Position numbers and translations under genes: made by a program. From Halochromatium salexigens (GTDB lineage Bacteria; Pseudomonadota; Gammaproteobacteria; Chromatiales; Chromatiaceae), in contig NZ_NHSF01000013.1 of assembly GCF_016653295.1 (NCBI RefSeq), positions 1 through 46,341 on the forward strand: a DNA stretch of 46,341 nucleotides. The letters are read 5' to 3'. The first letter of the stretch is position 1. Every line of letters starts with the position of its first letter. A model generated the notes under the pieces. It was not told the origin of the DNA. It searched no databases and saw only the letters and a program-made list of their open reading frames with translations. This document shows positions 15,896-23,641 of the stretch, piece after piece.

Positions 15896-17422
15896 ATGAA
15901 CGATGATGCAGACGCCCAGGCCCATCCCGAACGAGCGGTGATCAGGGAGACACGCAGCGGTCATCGCGGCACCGTCCTGCGCAAGACGAGGCCCCGCGCG
16001 TTGGTTGCGGCACTCTTGCTCGCGGTGGCCTGTGCCGCCCCAGCGGCCGAGAAACTGTTCGACTTTGGCTCGCTGAACGTCGATCTGTCCAAGGTTCAGG
16101 CCAAGCCAGACTCCGCGCCGGTTCAGATTAAAGCGTCACCCGAGCAGCAGCTCGAGAGCACCCCGGAGAGCCCAGCACCCCAGGTGCTGCCGAAGGACGC
16201 TGAGGCCGACATCGACAAGACCGTCAAACAAGCGCAGCTCAAGGTCGCGCCGGTCTCCGTCAAACCCAGCACCGGCGGCAAGCAAGCGGTGCTCTACCCG
16301 GTGCCCGAGGACCGGGATCTGATCGAGGTCAAGATCGCCGCCGGTTCGGAGAAACGCGGCTGGCTCGAAGCCGCCGCCGAACGCTTCATGGCCGATCCAA
16401 GCCTGAAGACCCTCGATGGCAAGCCGATCCGGCTGATCATCGATAAGATCGGCTCGATCAAGTCCGGGGCGCTGATTCGAGACGGCAAGTCGATGCAGAA
16501 CGGGCGCAATGAGTACCAGGTCTGGGCGCCTGCCTCGAGCATCTTCCGCGGTGTGGTCGAAGAGGCCTTCAGCGGCGGAAAACTGTTCGAGACGGACGAC
16601 TCGATTGCCCGCAGCCCGATGGTCTTTGTCACCTGGGGCCCCGTGCAGCAACAGATCGATGCGCAGCTGCAGAAGTCGATGAGCTTCGACACCATCACCG
16701 AGCTGTTCACGCGCGAGCTCAATGGCGAGCTGATCGACCCGAACGGGCGAACCTACCAGTTTGGCTTCACCCGTCCGGACAGCTCCAACTCGGGCGCCGT
16801 GGCGCTGATCACCATGGCCTACGAGTTCTTTGCGCCGCAGCGCGGCCGCTACAAGATGCGCATGGAGGATCTCGAAGACCCGGCCTTCCAGGCCTACCTG
16901 GCCTTCATGAAATACATGTCGGACCAGAGCAAGACCAGCACCGGAAAGCTCGCTGAGCCGCTGATGCAGGCCGGCTATGGCGGCCAGCCGCTCTCAACGG
17001 TCTATGTCTACGAAAACCTGGCCGTCAAGCTGGCCTTCATTCGCGATGCCAATGACCCCGACGGCCCCAAGCCGGTGATCCGCTACCCGCGTTACAACCT
17101 GGTCTCGGATCATCCCTATTACGTCCTGCGACACGGAAACTCGCGCGAGCAGGTCGAGGCCGCGAAGCGCTTCAAGGACTATCTGCTCACGCGCGACATG
17201 CAGCTGATGGCGCTCCAGCGCGAGGGCTTTCGCCCGGTCAGCACCGAGATCAGCAACGAGGAGATGAATCAGGTCTTCGGCGAGTTCGTCGACAACAACG
17301 GTCTTGTCCCGGATCTGATCAAGGCGAGCCAGGTGCTCGTGCCGCAACAAAATGGCGCGGTCATTGATGCCCTGATCAACACCTATACCGAGCTCGGCGA
17401 CCCTCAGGGTAACAATCTCTAG
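15896..17422 (+). CDS. Exported substrate-binding protein, paralogue of the upstream SBP-VWA
   Basis: A 508-residue protein beginning 9 bases after the previous stop. The ATG at 15896 follows an AGGGGGT ribosome site; GTG 15893 is an alternative. A basic N-terminus, a hydrophobic ALVAALLLAVACAAPAAE segment and a long Pro/Lys-rich linker precede the binding fold (from about residue 140). The fold shares a set of landmarks with the upstream protein: AAGSEKRGWLEAA, WAPASSIFR, SPMVFVTWGPV, FGFTRPDSSNSG, VYVYENLAVKLAF, YPRYNLVSDHPYYV, KRFKDYLLTRDMQ...REGFRPV. There is no VWA domain. The two SBPs probably arose by duplication. The ligand is unknown. Confidence 0.75.
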   Translation: MNDDADAQAHPERAVIRETRSGHRGTVLRKTRPRALVAALLLAVACAAPAAEKLFDFGSLNVDLSKVQAKPDSAPVQIKASPEQQLESTPESPAPQVLPKDAEADIDKTVKQAQLKVAPVSVKPSTGGKQAVLYPVPEDRDLIEVKIAAGSEKRGWLEAAAERFMADPSLKTLDGKPIRLIIDKIGSIKSGALIRDGKSMQNGRNEYQVWAPASSIFRGVVEEAFSGGKLFETDDSIARSPMVFVTWGPVQQQIDAQLQKSMSFDTITELFTRELNGELIDPNGRTYQFGFTRPDSSNSGAVALITMAYEFFAPQRGRYKMRMEDLEDPAFQAYLAFMKYMSDQSKTSTGKLAEPLMQAGYGGQPLSTVYVYENLAVKLAFIRDANDPDGPKPVIRYPRYNLVSDHPYYVLRHGNSREQVEAAKRFKDYLLTRDMQLMALQREGFRPVSTEISNEEMNQVFGEFVDNNGLVPDLIKASQVLVPQQNGAVIDALINTYTELGDPQGNNL

Positions 17423-17480
17423 ACGCGCGTCGATCACCGCGGCGCTTCATTCAAGGTCGGAAACGGCGGAGGAAAATGAC

Positions 17481-18155
17481 GTGATCAAGAAAGGTGCATT
17501 GACGGGCGCACTGTTGTTTGCGGTCGTCGCCAGTAGCGCTCAGGCCGGCAGTTTTGGGGATCTGTTGAAGCAGTTCGGCGCCTTTGATTTCGGTGGCACC
17601 GAGTTCGATACCAGCGAGATGTCGGGCAACCAGAAGGAGTGGGCTGACCGCGAGCGTTGGGTCAAGGAGTCGCTCGAACAGGCCTATCAGGCGCTGGCAC
17701 GTGCCGACCAGGATGTGAGCCTGTTCGATTTTCAGAACTACATCAACGTGCTGCAGATTCAGTGGACGCCCGACTACTTGGCCGATCCCGCCAACATCGG
17801 CAACCTCAATGCCTATGCCACCTTCACCGAGTACCTGTCGCGCTACCTCGCGGTCAAGCAGGAGCTGATTACCGCGATCGCCGAGCTCAACACCCAGTAC
17901 GCGATCCTAAACAAGGTCGATCCGCGACAGCTGACCGGCCCCTTCCAGCTCGACTCGACCGGCCAGGCCCGAACGCTGACCGAGAAGGCCGCCGGCTCAG
18001 TTGACACCACCGCCGCCCAGATGGCGTTAGCGACCTCGGCCGGCGCGGTCGAGAAGTACACCGCTGAGCTCAATCGCGCGGTCGACTACGGTCTCGAATT
18101 GGAGCGCTACTTCCGTGACGCGGCGAATATGGGGCCTGAGCAGGCGGCGCAGTAA
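17481..18155 (+). CDS. Small exported helical protein of unknown function
   Basis: A 224-residue protein using GTG 17481, preceded by GGAGGA about 8 bases upstream. A signal peptide (KKGALTGALLFAVVASSAQA) is clear. The mature protein is almost wholly helical and rich in Gln, Ala and Tyr (ERWVKESLEQAYQALARADQD; YLSRYLAVKQELITAIAELN; VEKYTAELNRAVDYGLELERYF), with no Cys. I recognise no family. As the last gene of the SBP-VWA/SBP operon, with a 58-base gap, it may be the periplasmic partner bound by the VWA domain; this is inference. Confidence 0.65.
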   Translation: MIKKGALTGALLFAVVASSAQAGSFGDLLKQFGAFDFGGTEFDTSEMSGNQKEWADRERWVKESLEQAYQALARADQDVSLFDFQNYINVLQIQWTPDYLADPANIGNLNAYATFTEYLSRYLAVKQELITAIAELNTQYAILNKVDPRQLTGPFQLDSTGQARTLTEKAAGSVDTTAAQMALATSAGAVEKYTAELNRAVDYGLELERYFRDAANMGPEQAAQ

Positions 18156-18231
18156 CGACGCCTGCCAAACTGCGACTTGCGACTCCGATCGATGCATGGG
18201 CCGTGGCCTGCTCCGGGATGAGCAGGATCAG

Positions 18232-18440
18232 CAATCGGAACCATGAGGGTGAACATCAATGGCCAGTTCACGCGACTGTCACTGATCACTGTCAAACTCG
18301 CCATACGATCTCATCGCAGCCGAGGGTACCGGGAGATGGAACGTTTCGCAGACGAGCTAGACCTTGCCCAATATCAGACTGATCTGATGACGATGTCGGC
18401 GATCGCTGCCATTCGACGACAGTTCGATGCCGATACTAGT
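18232..18440 (+). repeat. Inverted-repeat arm: copy of the DksA/TraR gene 5' region
   Basis: Over about 185 aligned bases this matches the reverse complement of the 22558-22770 region with about 14 mismatches counted by eye. Homology starts upstream of the coding region and stops within the gene, just before the GH63 reading frame becomes independent. The two arms lie about 4.1 kb apart in opposite orientation. Confidence 0.85.
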
Positions 18441-18446
18441 GGTTGA
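18336..18446 (+). pseudogene. Truncated DksA/TraR-type gene copy
   Basis: ATG 18336 opens a frame of 36 codons (MERFADELDLAQYQTDLMTM...RRQFDADTSG) that ends before the zinc-finger part. The intact paralogue at 22438-22662 continues for 38 more residues containing two Cys pairs. The end of this copy overlaps the start of the GH63-like gene at 18427, so the rearrangement joint lies here. The product, if made, would lack the zinc finger. Confidence 0.75.
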
Positions 18447-20196
18447 TCTCATCAGGCAACTACGCCGTCTCCTGAGACAAGGCCGCTCGAGCACAGACCG
18501 TGTTGCGGCGTTCGCTGGCCGCGGCACACGGGGCCTGCAGTATCTCTGGCACCTGTTGGTCTGGTCGCGGATCTCGGCGGGACGCTCCGGGCTGCTGCCG
18601 ATTGAGCTGCCGCCCGAGGTCCTGCGCCGCAAAGGGATCGAGACACCGCCGCCGCACCTGCGGGTCGCGGGCCATGCCCAAGCCGCCGTCTTCGAGCGCG
18701 GCTTCGCCGAGGTCTATGCCCTGCTGTTCGCCAACCTGCAACAGGCCGATCTGCTGTCGCCGACGCGCCACGCCATTCCTGGCCCCGCCTTTCGCGGCGT
18801 CTATCTCTGGGATTCCGCGTTTATCGCGCAGGTCTGGCGCTGGTGGGACGCTGGTGTCGCCGCCGAGGTCCTCAAAGCGGTCATCGATCTGCGCGACGGT
18901 GACCGTCTCCAACATGTCGTCACCGAGTTCCATCAGTCGCGCTACACCCAGCCGCCCCTGATCGGCTGGGCCCTGCTTGAGGTGATCGACGCGCTGCCCA
19001 AGGACCAGGCCCGTTCGCTGCTCGAGACCACCTACGAGCCCCTGCGACGCTATCAAGCTTGGCTCGACGCCAACCGCCAGCTCGCCGATGGCCTCTACTT
19101 CTGGGCCCATCCCTACGAGTCCGGGGTCGAGAACGCACCGCGCTTCAGCAATACCGACGAGAGCGCCCTGCGCGACACCCGCACGATCGCCGCCCCCGAT
19201 TTCAGCAGCTATGTCCTGCTGCAGCTGGACGCCCTCGCGCAGATGGCGCGGCGTCTGGACCACGCAGCCGATGCGGCTGCCTTCGCGGCCAAGGCGGCCG
19301 CATTGCGCACTCGCATCGATGAGCAGCTCTGGGATGAGGTGACCGGGCTGTACCTCGACCGCGATGGCGCCGGCAAGCCGATCCGAATCGCCACCATCGC
19401 CTCGCTGATGCCGCTCTGGGCCGGCGTCCCGGATCAGACCCGGGCAGACCGCCTGGTTCGACAGCTGACGGATCCAGAGCGCTTCGGCACCCGCATGCCG
19501 CTGCCGTCGGTCGCCCGCAACGAGCTGAGCTTCGAGAAGGACATGTGGCGCGGCCCGGTCTGGATCAACACCGCCTATGCCGTCGTCCAGGGGCTGTTGC
19601 GCTACGACCGGCAGCAGGAAGCCGGTGAGCTCGCGTTTCGGCTGTGCCAGGGGGTCTACGGCGTGTTCGAGCGTGAGCGGCGCCTCTATGAGTTCTATGA
19701 TCCGGATGCCCCGCAGACGCAGGCCCTGCGCCGCAAAGACGGCAATTGGTGGAAGGCTTTGACCCTGGGCCGGGGGCCGCAGCGCGACTTTGTTGGCTGG
19801 ACCGGGTTGGTCAATAATCTGGTGCTCGAGGTGCTGCTCGGACTCGAGCTGGGGCCGAATCAACGCAGTCTCTGCCCGCGCCTGCCGCCGGCCTGCCAGG
19901 GCATGCAGCTGGAGGTCGACCTGCCTGTGCTTGGTCTCTCGCCAGATCGCTGCCCAGACCTCTCGCCGGCCCTTGCGTCAGCCATTTCGCCAGACGGATT
20001 GGAGAGAGACGGCTCTTCGTCGGACCCTCAGCCCCCGAGCCGACTCCAAATTCGGCTGCGGATGTTGGACAATGACCGCTTCGAGGGATCAGTCAGTCAT
20101 CGAGGAGCGGTCGCACATTTCCAGGCCGGTTTTGCCGAACGCGTCCCCATCGATCCGCTACTGCAGAAGGCTCAGCCATGCGCTACTGCGACCTGA
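18427..20196 (+). CDS. GH63-like glycoside hydrolase (glucosyl-/mannosylglycerate hydrolase or trehalase type)
   Basis: A 589-residue alpha/alpha-barrel hydrolase. Landmarks are RGVYLWDSAFIAQVWRWWD (about residues 123-141, with the likely acid Asp), HPYESGVENAPRF (about 227), WRGPVWINTAYAVV (about 373), YEFYDP (about 420, likely base Glu) and DFVGWTGLVNN. This pattern is typical of GH63 enzymes such as mannosylglycerate/glucosylglycerate hydrolases and related trehalase-fold proteins. No signal peptide, so cytoplasmic. It overlaps the following glycosyltransferase by 19 bases, suggesting coupled glycoside or compatible-solute metabolism. The start (ATG 18427, or GTG 18439) lies at the edge of the duplicated TraR segment, so the native 5' end may have been altered. 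The substrate cannot be decided. Confidence 0.75.
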   Translation: MPILVVDLIRQLRRLLRQGRSSTDRVAAFAGRGTRGLQYLWHLLVWSRISAGRSGLLPIELPPEVLRRKGIETPPPHLRVAGHAQAAVFERGFAEVYALLFANLQQADLLSPTRHAIPGPAFRGVYLWDSAFIAQVWRWWDAGVAAEVLKAVIDLRDGDRLQHVVTEFHQSRYTQPPLIGWALLEVIDALPKDQARSLLETTYEPLRRYQAWLDANRQLADGLYFWAHPYESGVENAPRFSNTDESALRDTRTIAAPDFSSYVLLQLDALAQMARRLDHAADAAAFAAKAAALRTRIDEQLWDEVTGLYLDRDGAGKPIRIATIASLMPLWAGVPDQTRADRLVRQLTDPERFGTRMPLPSVARNELSFEKDMWRGPVWINTAYAVVQGLLRYDRQQEAGELAFRLCQGVYGVFERERRLYEFYDPDAPQTQALRRKDGNWWKALTLGRGPQRDFVGWTGLVNNLVLEVLLGLELGPNQRSLCPRLPPACQGMQLEVDLPVLGLSPDRCPDLSPALASAISPDGLERDGSSSDPQPPSRLQIRLRMLDNDRFEGSVSHRGAVAHFQAGFAERVPIDPLLQKAQPCATAT

Positions 20197-21398
20197 CCCT
20201 CGCTTACACCGAGACCAGCGGCGGCATCCGCACCTATATCGACCAAAAGCGCCGCTGGATCGCTGAGAACAGCGACGACGAGCATGTTCTCATCATCCCC
20301 GGCGAGCACGACCGCGCGTCGCAGACCGGCCAGCTCCTCACCATCGAGCTGCAGAGTCCGCTGATCCCTGGCGCCCATCCCTATCGGTTCTTTTGGCGAC
20401 CGGACAAGGTCCGGCACGCGCTCGCGCAGAGCGCGCCGGATATCGTTGAGCTCGGCAGCTTCTTCGTCGAGCCCTGGGCCGCCTTTCGCTACCGCGACGA
20501 ATGCCGTCAGCACCACAGGCGCTGCCTGGTCTCGGCGTATTTCCACACCGATATCGCGCATGCTTACGTCGGCGCGCCCTTGCGGCACCTCCTGGTCGAT
20601 GGCGTCGAGGAGATCAGCGAGACGCTCGCGGCCTGGGGACACCGGGTCAGCGAGGTCATCGAGAATGGCGCCGAGGCGACCTTTGGGCAGATCTTCAGCC
20701 GCTGCGATCTGACGTTTGCGGCAACCGCGGCGCAGGCCGCACGCATCGCCGAGTATGGGGTCAGCGGCACCGAGGTCGTCCCGCTCGGCGTGGATCTCGA
20801 TCAATTCTCGCCCGAGCAGCGCAGCACCGCTTGGCGACGACAGCAGGGGATCGGTGACGATGAGGTGCTGCTGCTCTATTGCGGGCGGCTCGACAGCGAG
20901 AAAGCCGTCATCCGGCTCGTCGATGCCTTCGAGCAGCTTGCGGAGCAGCCGCGCTTCCACCTGTTCCTGATGGGCGAGGGGTCGCTGCGCGAAGCGCTCG
21001 AGGAGCGCGCCGCGCAACGGCCGCGCCTCCGGGTGCTGCACTATGAGCGCGACCGCGCTACCTATGCGCGGGTCATGGCCTCGGCCGATGTCTATGTCAC
21101 CGCCGGCGCCTACGAGACCTTCGGCCTGGCCGTGGTCGAGGCGCAGGCCTCTGGGCTGCCGGTCGTCGGCGTGGATGCTGGCGCCTTACGCGAGCGCGTG
21201 GCGCCGGATCGCGGACGGCTCGGGCCGGTCGATGATGCCGGCGCCATGGCATCGAACATCCTCGAGGTCGCTGCCGAGCGCCAGAGGCTTGGGGCGGCTG
21301 CACGCCGGCATGTGCTGGAGTCCGGCTATGGTTGGGAGTCGACCTTTCGCCAGCTGTTCGCGATCTATCGAGCCGCAACGGGGATGCAGGATCTCTAA
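20178..21398 (+). CDS. GT4-family glycosyltransferase
   Basis: A 406-residue GT-B enzyme. The N-terminal domain begins with the glycine-rich acceptor loop YTETSGGIRTYI; VELGSFFVEPWA and VSAYFHTDI follow. The C-terminal donor domain has VVPLGVDLDQFSP, LLYCGRLDSEKAV (about residue 235) and the E-x7-E motif in ETFGLAVVEAQASGLPVVG (about 312). It transfers a sugar from a nucleotide donor to an unknown acceptor in the cytoplasm or at the inner membrane face. Its start lies inside the 3' end of the GH63-like gene (overlap 20178-20196), implying coupled translation. It looks intact. Confidence 0.85.
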   Translation: MRYCDLTLAYTETSGGIRTYIDQKRRWIAENSDDEHVLIIPGEHDRASQTGQLLTIELQSPLIPGAHPYRFFWRPDKVRHALAQSAPDIVELGSFFVEPWAAFRYRDECRQHHRRCLVSAYFHTDIAHAYVGAPLRHLLVDGVEEISETLAAWGHRVSEVIENGAEATFGQIFSRCDLTFAATAAQAARIAEYGVSGTEVVPLGVDLDQFSPEQRSTAWRRQQGIGDDEVLLLYCGRLDSEKAVIRLVDAFEQLAEQPRFHLFLMGEGSLREALEERAAQRPRLRVLHYERDRATYARVMASADVYVTAGAYETFGLAVVEAQASGLPVVGVDAGALRERVAPDRGRLGPVDDAGAMASNILEVAAERQRLGAAARRHVLESGYGWESTFRQLFAIYRAATGMQDL

Positions 21399-21530
21399 GG
21401 GCAGCGAAAAAAGAGCGATCATCTTGGTCTTGCCCTGCCCCGCGTATCACCAGCGCCATGTGATGATGCCAGGAGCGCCATCCGCAGGCCTGATGCCTGA
21501 TGAGCCTGACGTTGGAGACGCTTGCCCAGT

Positions 21531-22373
21531 TTAGGACGCTGTAGCAGGTACTGGAGCGACAGTTTCAAGGGATGGCGCCGCTGAGGCAACGGAGAGCGGC
21601 TGCAGAGCGAAGCACTCACCGCGTCGGGCGATACGCAGCCCGGTACGCCTGATCTGCTCTGCCGCTTGCTCCGACTCGTAGTGATAAATCACCATGCGCT
21701 GGCACTGATCGGGGCTGTATTCGGTACGGATCTCGTCGAGACCGCAGTGAGATGGGTTTGGCTCGACACCGCAGTCGTGGAAGATCCACTCGCCACGGCG
21801 CGCGTAGCGGTTCAGCACCTCTGGGATCGGGCGGGTATCGCCGGTAAACAGGAAGCGTCCTTCGAGGGCCAATCCGAAGGCCGATAGGTGCTCATGGTGG
21901 CGCACCGAAAACACCGTGAAGTGCAAGCCCCGGTGCCAAAAACCATCCGACACCGGGATCAGTTGGAACACATCCCAGAAGTTCGATCCGCCTTCGGCGA
22001 GCAAGCACGGATAGTCGGCGAGGCGACGCTGCATCACGGTGATGAGGGCGACGGGGACAAACAGCTTGACCGGGGGCAGCCGAGGCGTCGCTGTCGCCAG
22101 ACGATAATAGAGCCCTTCAAGACCGCCGATGTGATCGAAGTGTGCGTGGGTGATAAACAGCGCCGACGGCGGCGCAGAATAGGTCTCGAGATGCGCCTCG
22201 AGCGTGGTCGGCCCACAGTCAATCAGGAGCCAAGGCCGATGACCGGCCTCAAGCACGGCAGCGGAAGAGCCCAGCCTGTACGCTTGAGAATTACCGACGC
22301 CGAGAAACCGCAAGCCGAGATCGGCTGATAGATCGCTATTGACGTCGGTGATTGCCATGGGTGGCGCCGTCAT
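21531..22373 (-). CDS. MBL-fold metallo-hydrolase
   Basis: A 280-residue cytoplasmic protein of the metallo-beta-lactamase fold. The metal motif THAHFDHIGG (H-x-H-x-D-H) is intact. Further ligands are likely in SVRHHEHLSAFGL, FTGDTRPIP and HDCGVEPNPSHCG, and the fold opens with LRFLGVGNSQAYRLGSSAAVLE. The pattern recalls RNase Z-like or phosphodiesterase-type hydrolases. The start is uncertain: ATG 22373 or ATG 22358 (MAITDVN). It is convergent with the GT4 gene and lies inside the inverted TraR repeat, so it may have moved with the GH63/GT4 block. The substrate is unknown. Confidence 0.8.
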   Translation of the reverse strand: MTAPPMAITDVNSDLSADLGLRFLGVGNSQAYRLGSSAAVLEAGHRPWLLIDCGPTTLEAHLETYSAPPSALFITHAHFDHIGGLEGLYYRLATATPRLPPVKLFVPVALITVMQRRLADYPCLLAEGGSNFWDVFQLIPVSDGFWHRGLHFTVFSVRHHEHLSAFGLALEGRFLFTGDTRPIPEVLNRYARRGEWIFHDCGVEPNPSHCGLDEIRTEYSPDQCQRMVIYHYESEQAAEQIRRTGLRIARRGECFALQPLSVASAAPSLETVAPVPATAS

Positions 22374-22437
22374 CAACCATCAAACAACCCGTGTTTGCCT
22401 GATACCCAGTTGGGAGCACCGCAGGCTCCTCGCGGAA

Positions 22438-22662
22438 TCAGTGCGGACTCGACCGGCGTTCATGGCGCTCCTGGCAGAGCGTGCATCGATGCGCCCTAGG
22501 GACGTGCTGGAGACGCGCTTGCGGAATCGGTGCGCCGCAGTCGCGGCAGTCTTTGCGACCAGCATCGGCCTCGAACTGTCGCCGAATGGCAGTAATCGCC
22601 GACATCGTCATCAGATCTGTCTGATATTGGGCAAGGTCTAGCTCGTCTGCGAAGCGTTCCAT
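22438..22662 (-). CDS. DksA/TraR-type C4 zinc-finger protein
   Basis: A 74-residue protein, the size of TraR (73). An N-terminal acidic helix (MERFADELDLAQYQTDLM) is followed by a four-Cys zinc finger, CRDCGAPIP...RCTLCQERHE. DksA/TraR proteins bind the RNA polymerase secondary channel or act as small zinc-finger regulators. The open frame extends upstream (to 22749), but the ATG at 22662 fits family length; its SD-like GGGAG directly abuts it, so the start is not certain. A 5' copy of this gene lies inverted at 18232-18440. Confidence 0.75.
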   Translation of the reverse strand: MERFADELDLAQYQTDLMTMSAITAIRRQFEADAGRKDCRDCGAPIPQARLQHVPRAHRCTLCQERHERRSSPH

Positions 22663-22770
22663 CTCCCGGTACCCTCGGCTGCGATGAGATTGACTGGCGA
22701 GTTTGACAGTGATCCGTGACAGTTGCGTGAACTGTCCATTAATCTTCATCTTCTTGTCACCGATGACGCT
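22558..22770 (-). repeat. Inverted-repeat arm containing the 5' part of the intact DksA/TraR gene
   Basis: This is the counterpart of 18232-18440, in opposite orientation, with about 14 mismatches over about 185 bases. It covers about 110 bases upstream of the ATG and about 100 bases of coding sequence. Confidence 0.85.
22719..22735. promoter_or_regulatory. Dyad upstream of the DksA/TraR gene, possible operator
   Basis: ACAGTTGCGTGAACTGT is a 6-5-6 perfect dyad about 57-73 bases upstream of ATG 22662. The truncated copy at 18.2 kb has a similar but less perfect version. It could be an operator or a hairpin; there is no direct evidence for a binding protein. Confidence 0.35.
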
Positions 22771-22856
22771 TGACCGATAAGGCCGAGTGCATCCGTCTGC
22801 AGATCGTCGGCCTCATCGATAGCGCGGTTTTTGGCTAAACCCTCGGCGTGGAATCG

Positions 22857-23546
22857 TTAAGCAGCGCTGTGGAACTTTCGGTCGAACCGCGCGCGCCGAC
22901 GCGAGATGCCGAGTCCGACGAGCCCGACGAGCCCGATGGCGAACAAGGCGAGTGTGGCCGGTGCCGGAACAGCCGAGACCGCATCGAGCGCTTGGATTGA
23001 GAAGGTCACATCCGCAGCGTATTCACCGTTAAGGTCGCTGTTATCGATGAAGAACTGCTCGAGGGTGGACGCAGTATCGAGCGTGGTTCCTTGGGCGGGC
23101 GAGAAATCCTGGCTCGTCAGCGAAAAGATTGCTCCGGCCGAGCCGGGATAAGGGTCGCTGCCCAATGAGTTCGCATCGTTCCGGTTCAGGAGGAAATCGA
23201 TACTGTTTCCCGCAAAGCCCAGCTCGACAATATCGAAAAACGAGTCTTTTGAACCGCCTTGGTCAATTGAAATCGAGCCTCCCAAAAAGAAGAAGTCGTA
23301 GAAAAGCCCGTTACTGGTGATACCCTGAAAATCTCCGCCCGAGGCATCTAAATTAAACTCGAGTGATTTATTGAAATCATCAGTCAATAAGCTTAGACCT
23401 AATAATGGATCAAAAGCGTAGAAGATGCCGCCAGCTCCATTCGATACATCGCCAACACGTTGAAAACCAGTCAAATCAAGCGGCGCCGCGAACGCGGTCG
23501 TCGTCAGGCCAAAGGTCAAGGCAAACGCGGTCAGTGTCTTTTTCAT
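22857..23546 (-). CDS. PEP-CTERM sorting-signal protein
   Basis: A 229-residue exported protein. The start is preceded by GAGGAA. The signal peptide is MKKTLTAFALTFGLTTTAFA. The middle is a beta-rich, Asp/Gly/Ser-rich domain with no Cys and no catalytic motif. The C-terminus has VPAPATLALFAIGLVGLVGL followed by SRRRAR: the PEP-type motif, a membrane helix and a basic tail recognised by exosortase for surface attachment. It lies 95 bases downstream of the giant nuclease on the same strand, with a hairpin between. A role in surface or biofilm matrix is inferred from the family. Confidence 0.85.
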   Translation of the reverse strand: MKKTLTAFALTFGLTTTAFAAPLDLTGFQRVGDVSNGAGGIFYAFDPLLGLSLLTDDFNKSLEFNLDASGGDFQGITSNGLFYDFFFLGGSISIDQGGSKDSFFDIVELGFAGNSIDFLLNRNDANSLGSDPYPGSAGAIFSLTSQDFSPAQGTTLDTASTLEQFFIDNSDLNGEYAADVTFSIQALDAVSAVPAPATLALFAIGLVGLVGLGISRRRARFDRKFHSAA

Positions 23547-23576
23547 GATTGCAATTCCTCATTGATACGCATTGAG

Positions 23577-23619
23577 ACGCGTACCGTTGCCCCATTGCCC
23601 AATGAGCAACGGCACGCGT
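23577..23619 (-). terminator. Strong intergenic hairpin between nuclease and PEP-CTERM genes
   Basis: ACGCGTACCGTTGC (23577-23590) pairs with GCAACGGCACGCGT (23606-23619) in 13 of 14 positions plus one wobble, and the loop can pair further (CATTG/CAATG). No T-run follows on the minus strand, so it may slow or partly stop transcription, or protect the mRNA end, rather than act as a classical terminator. Confidence 0.55.
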
Positions 23620-23641
23620 GAGAACGACGGAGAAGCTGTGA

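Noticed and set aside
18460-19863. 467-residue open frame on the minus strand
   Set aside because: Fully antisense to the GH63-like gene, no motif, explained by GC-rich codon bias.
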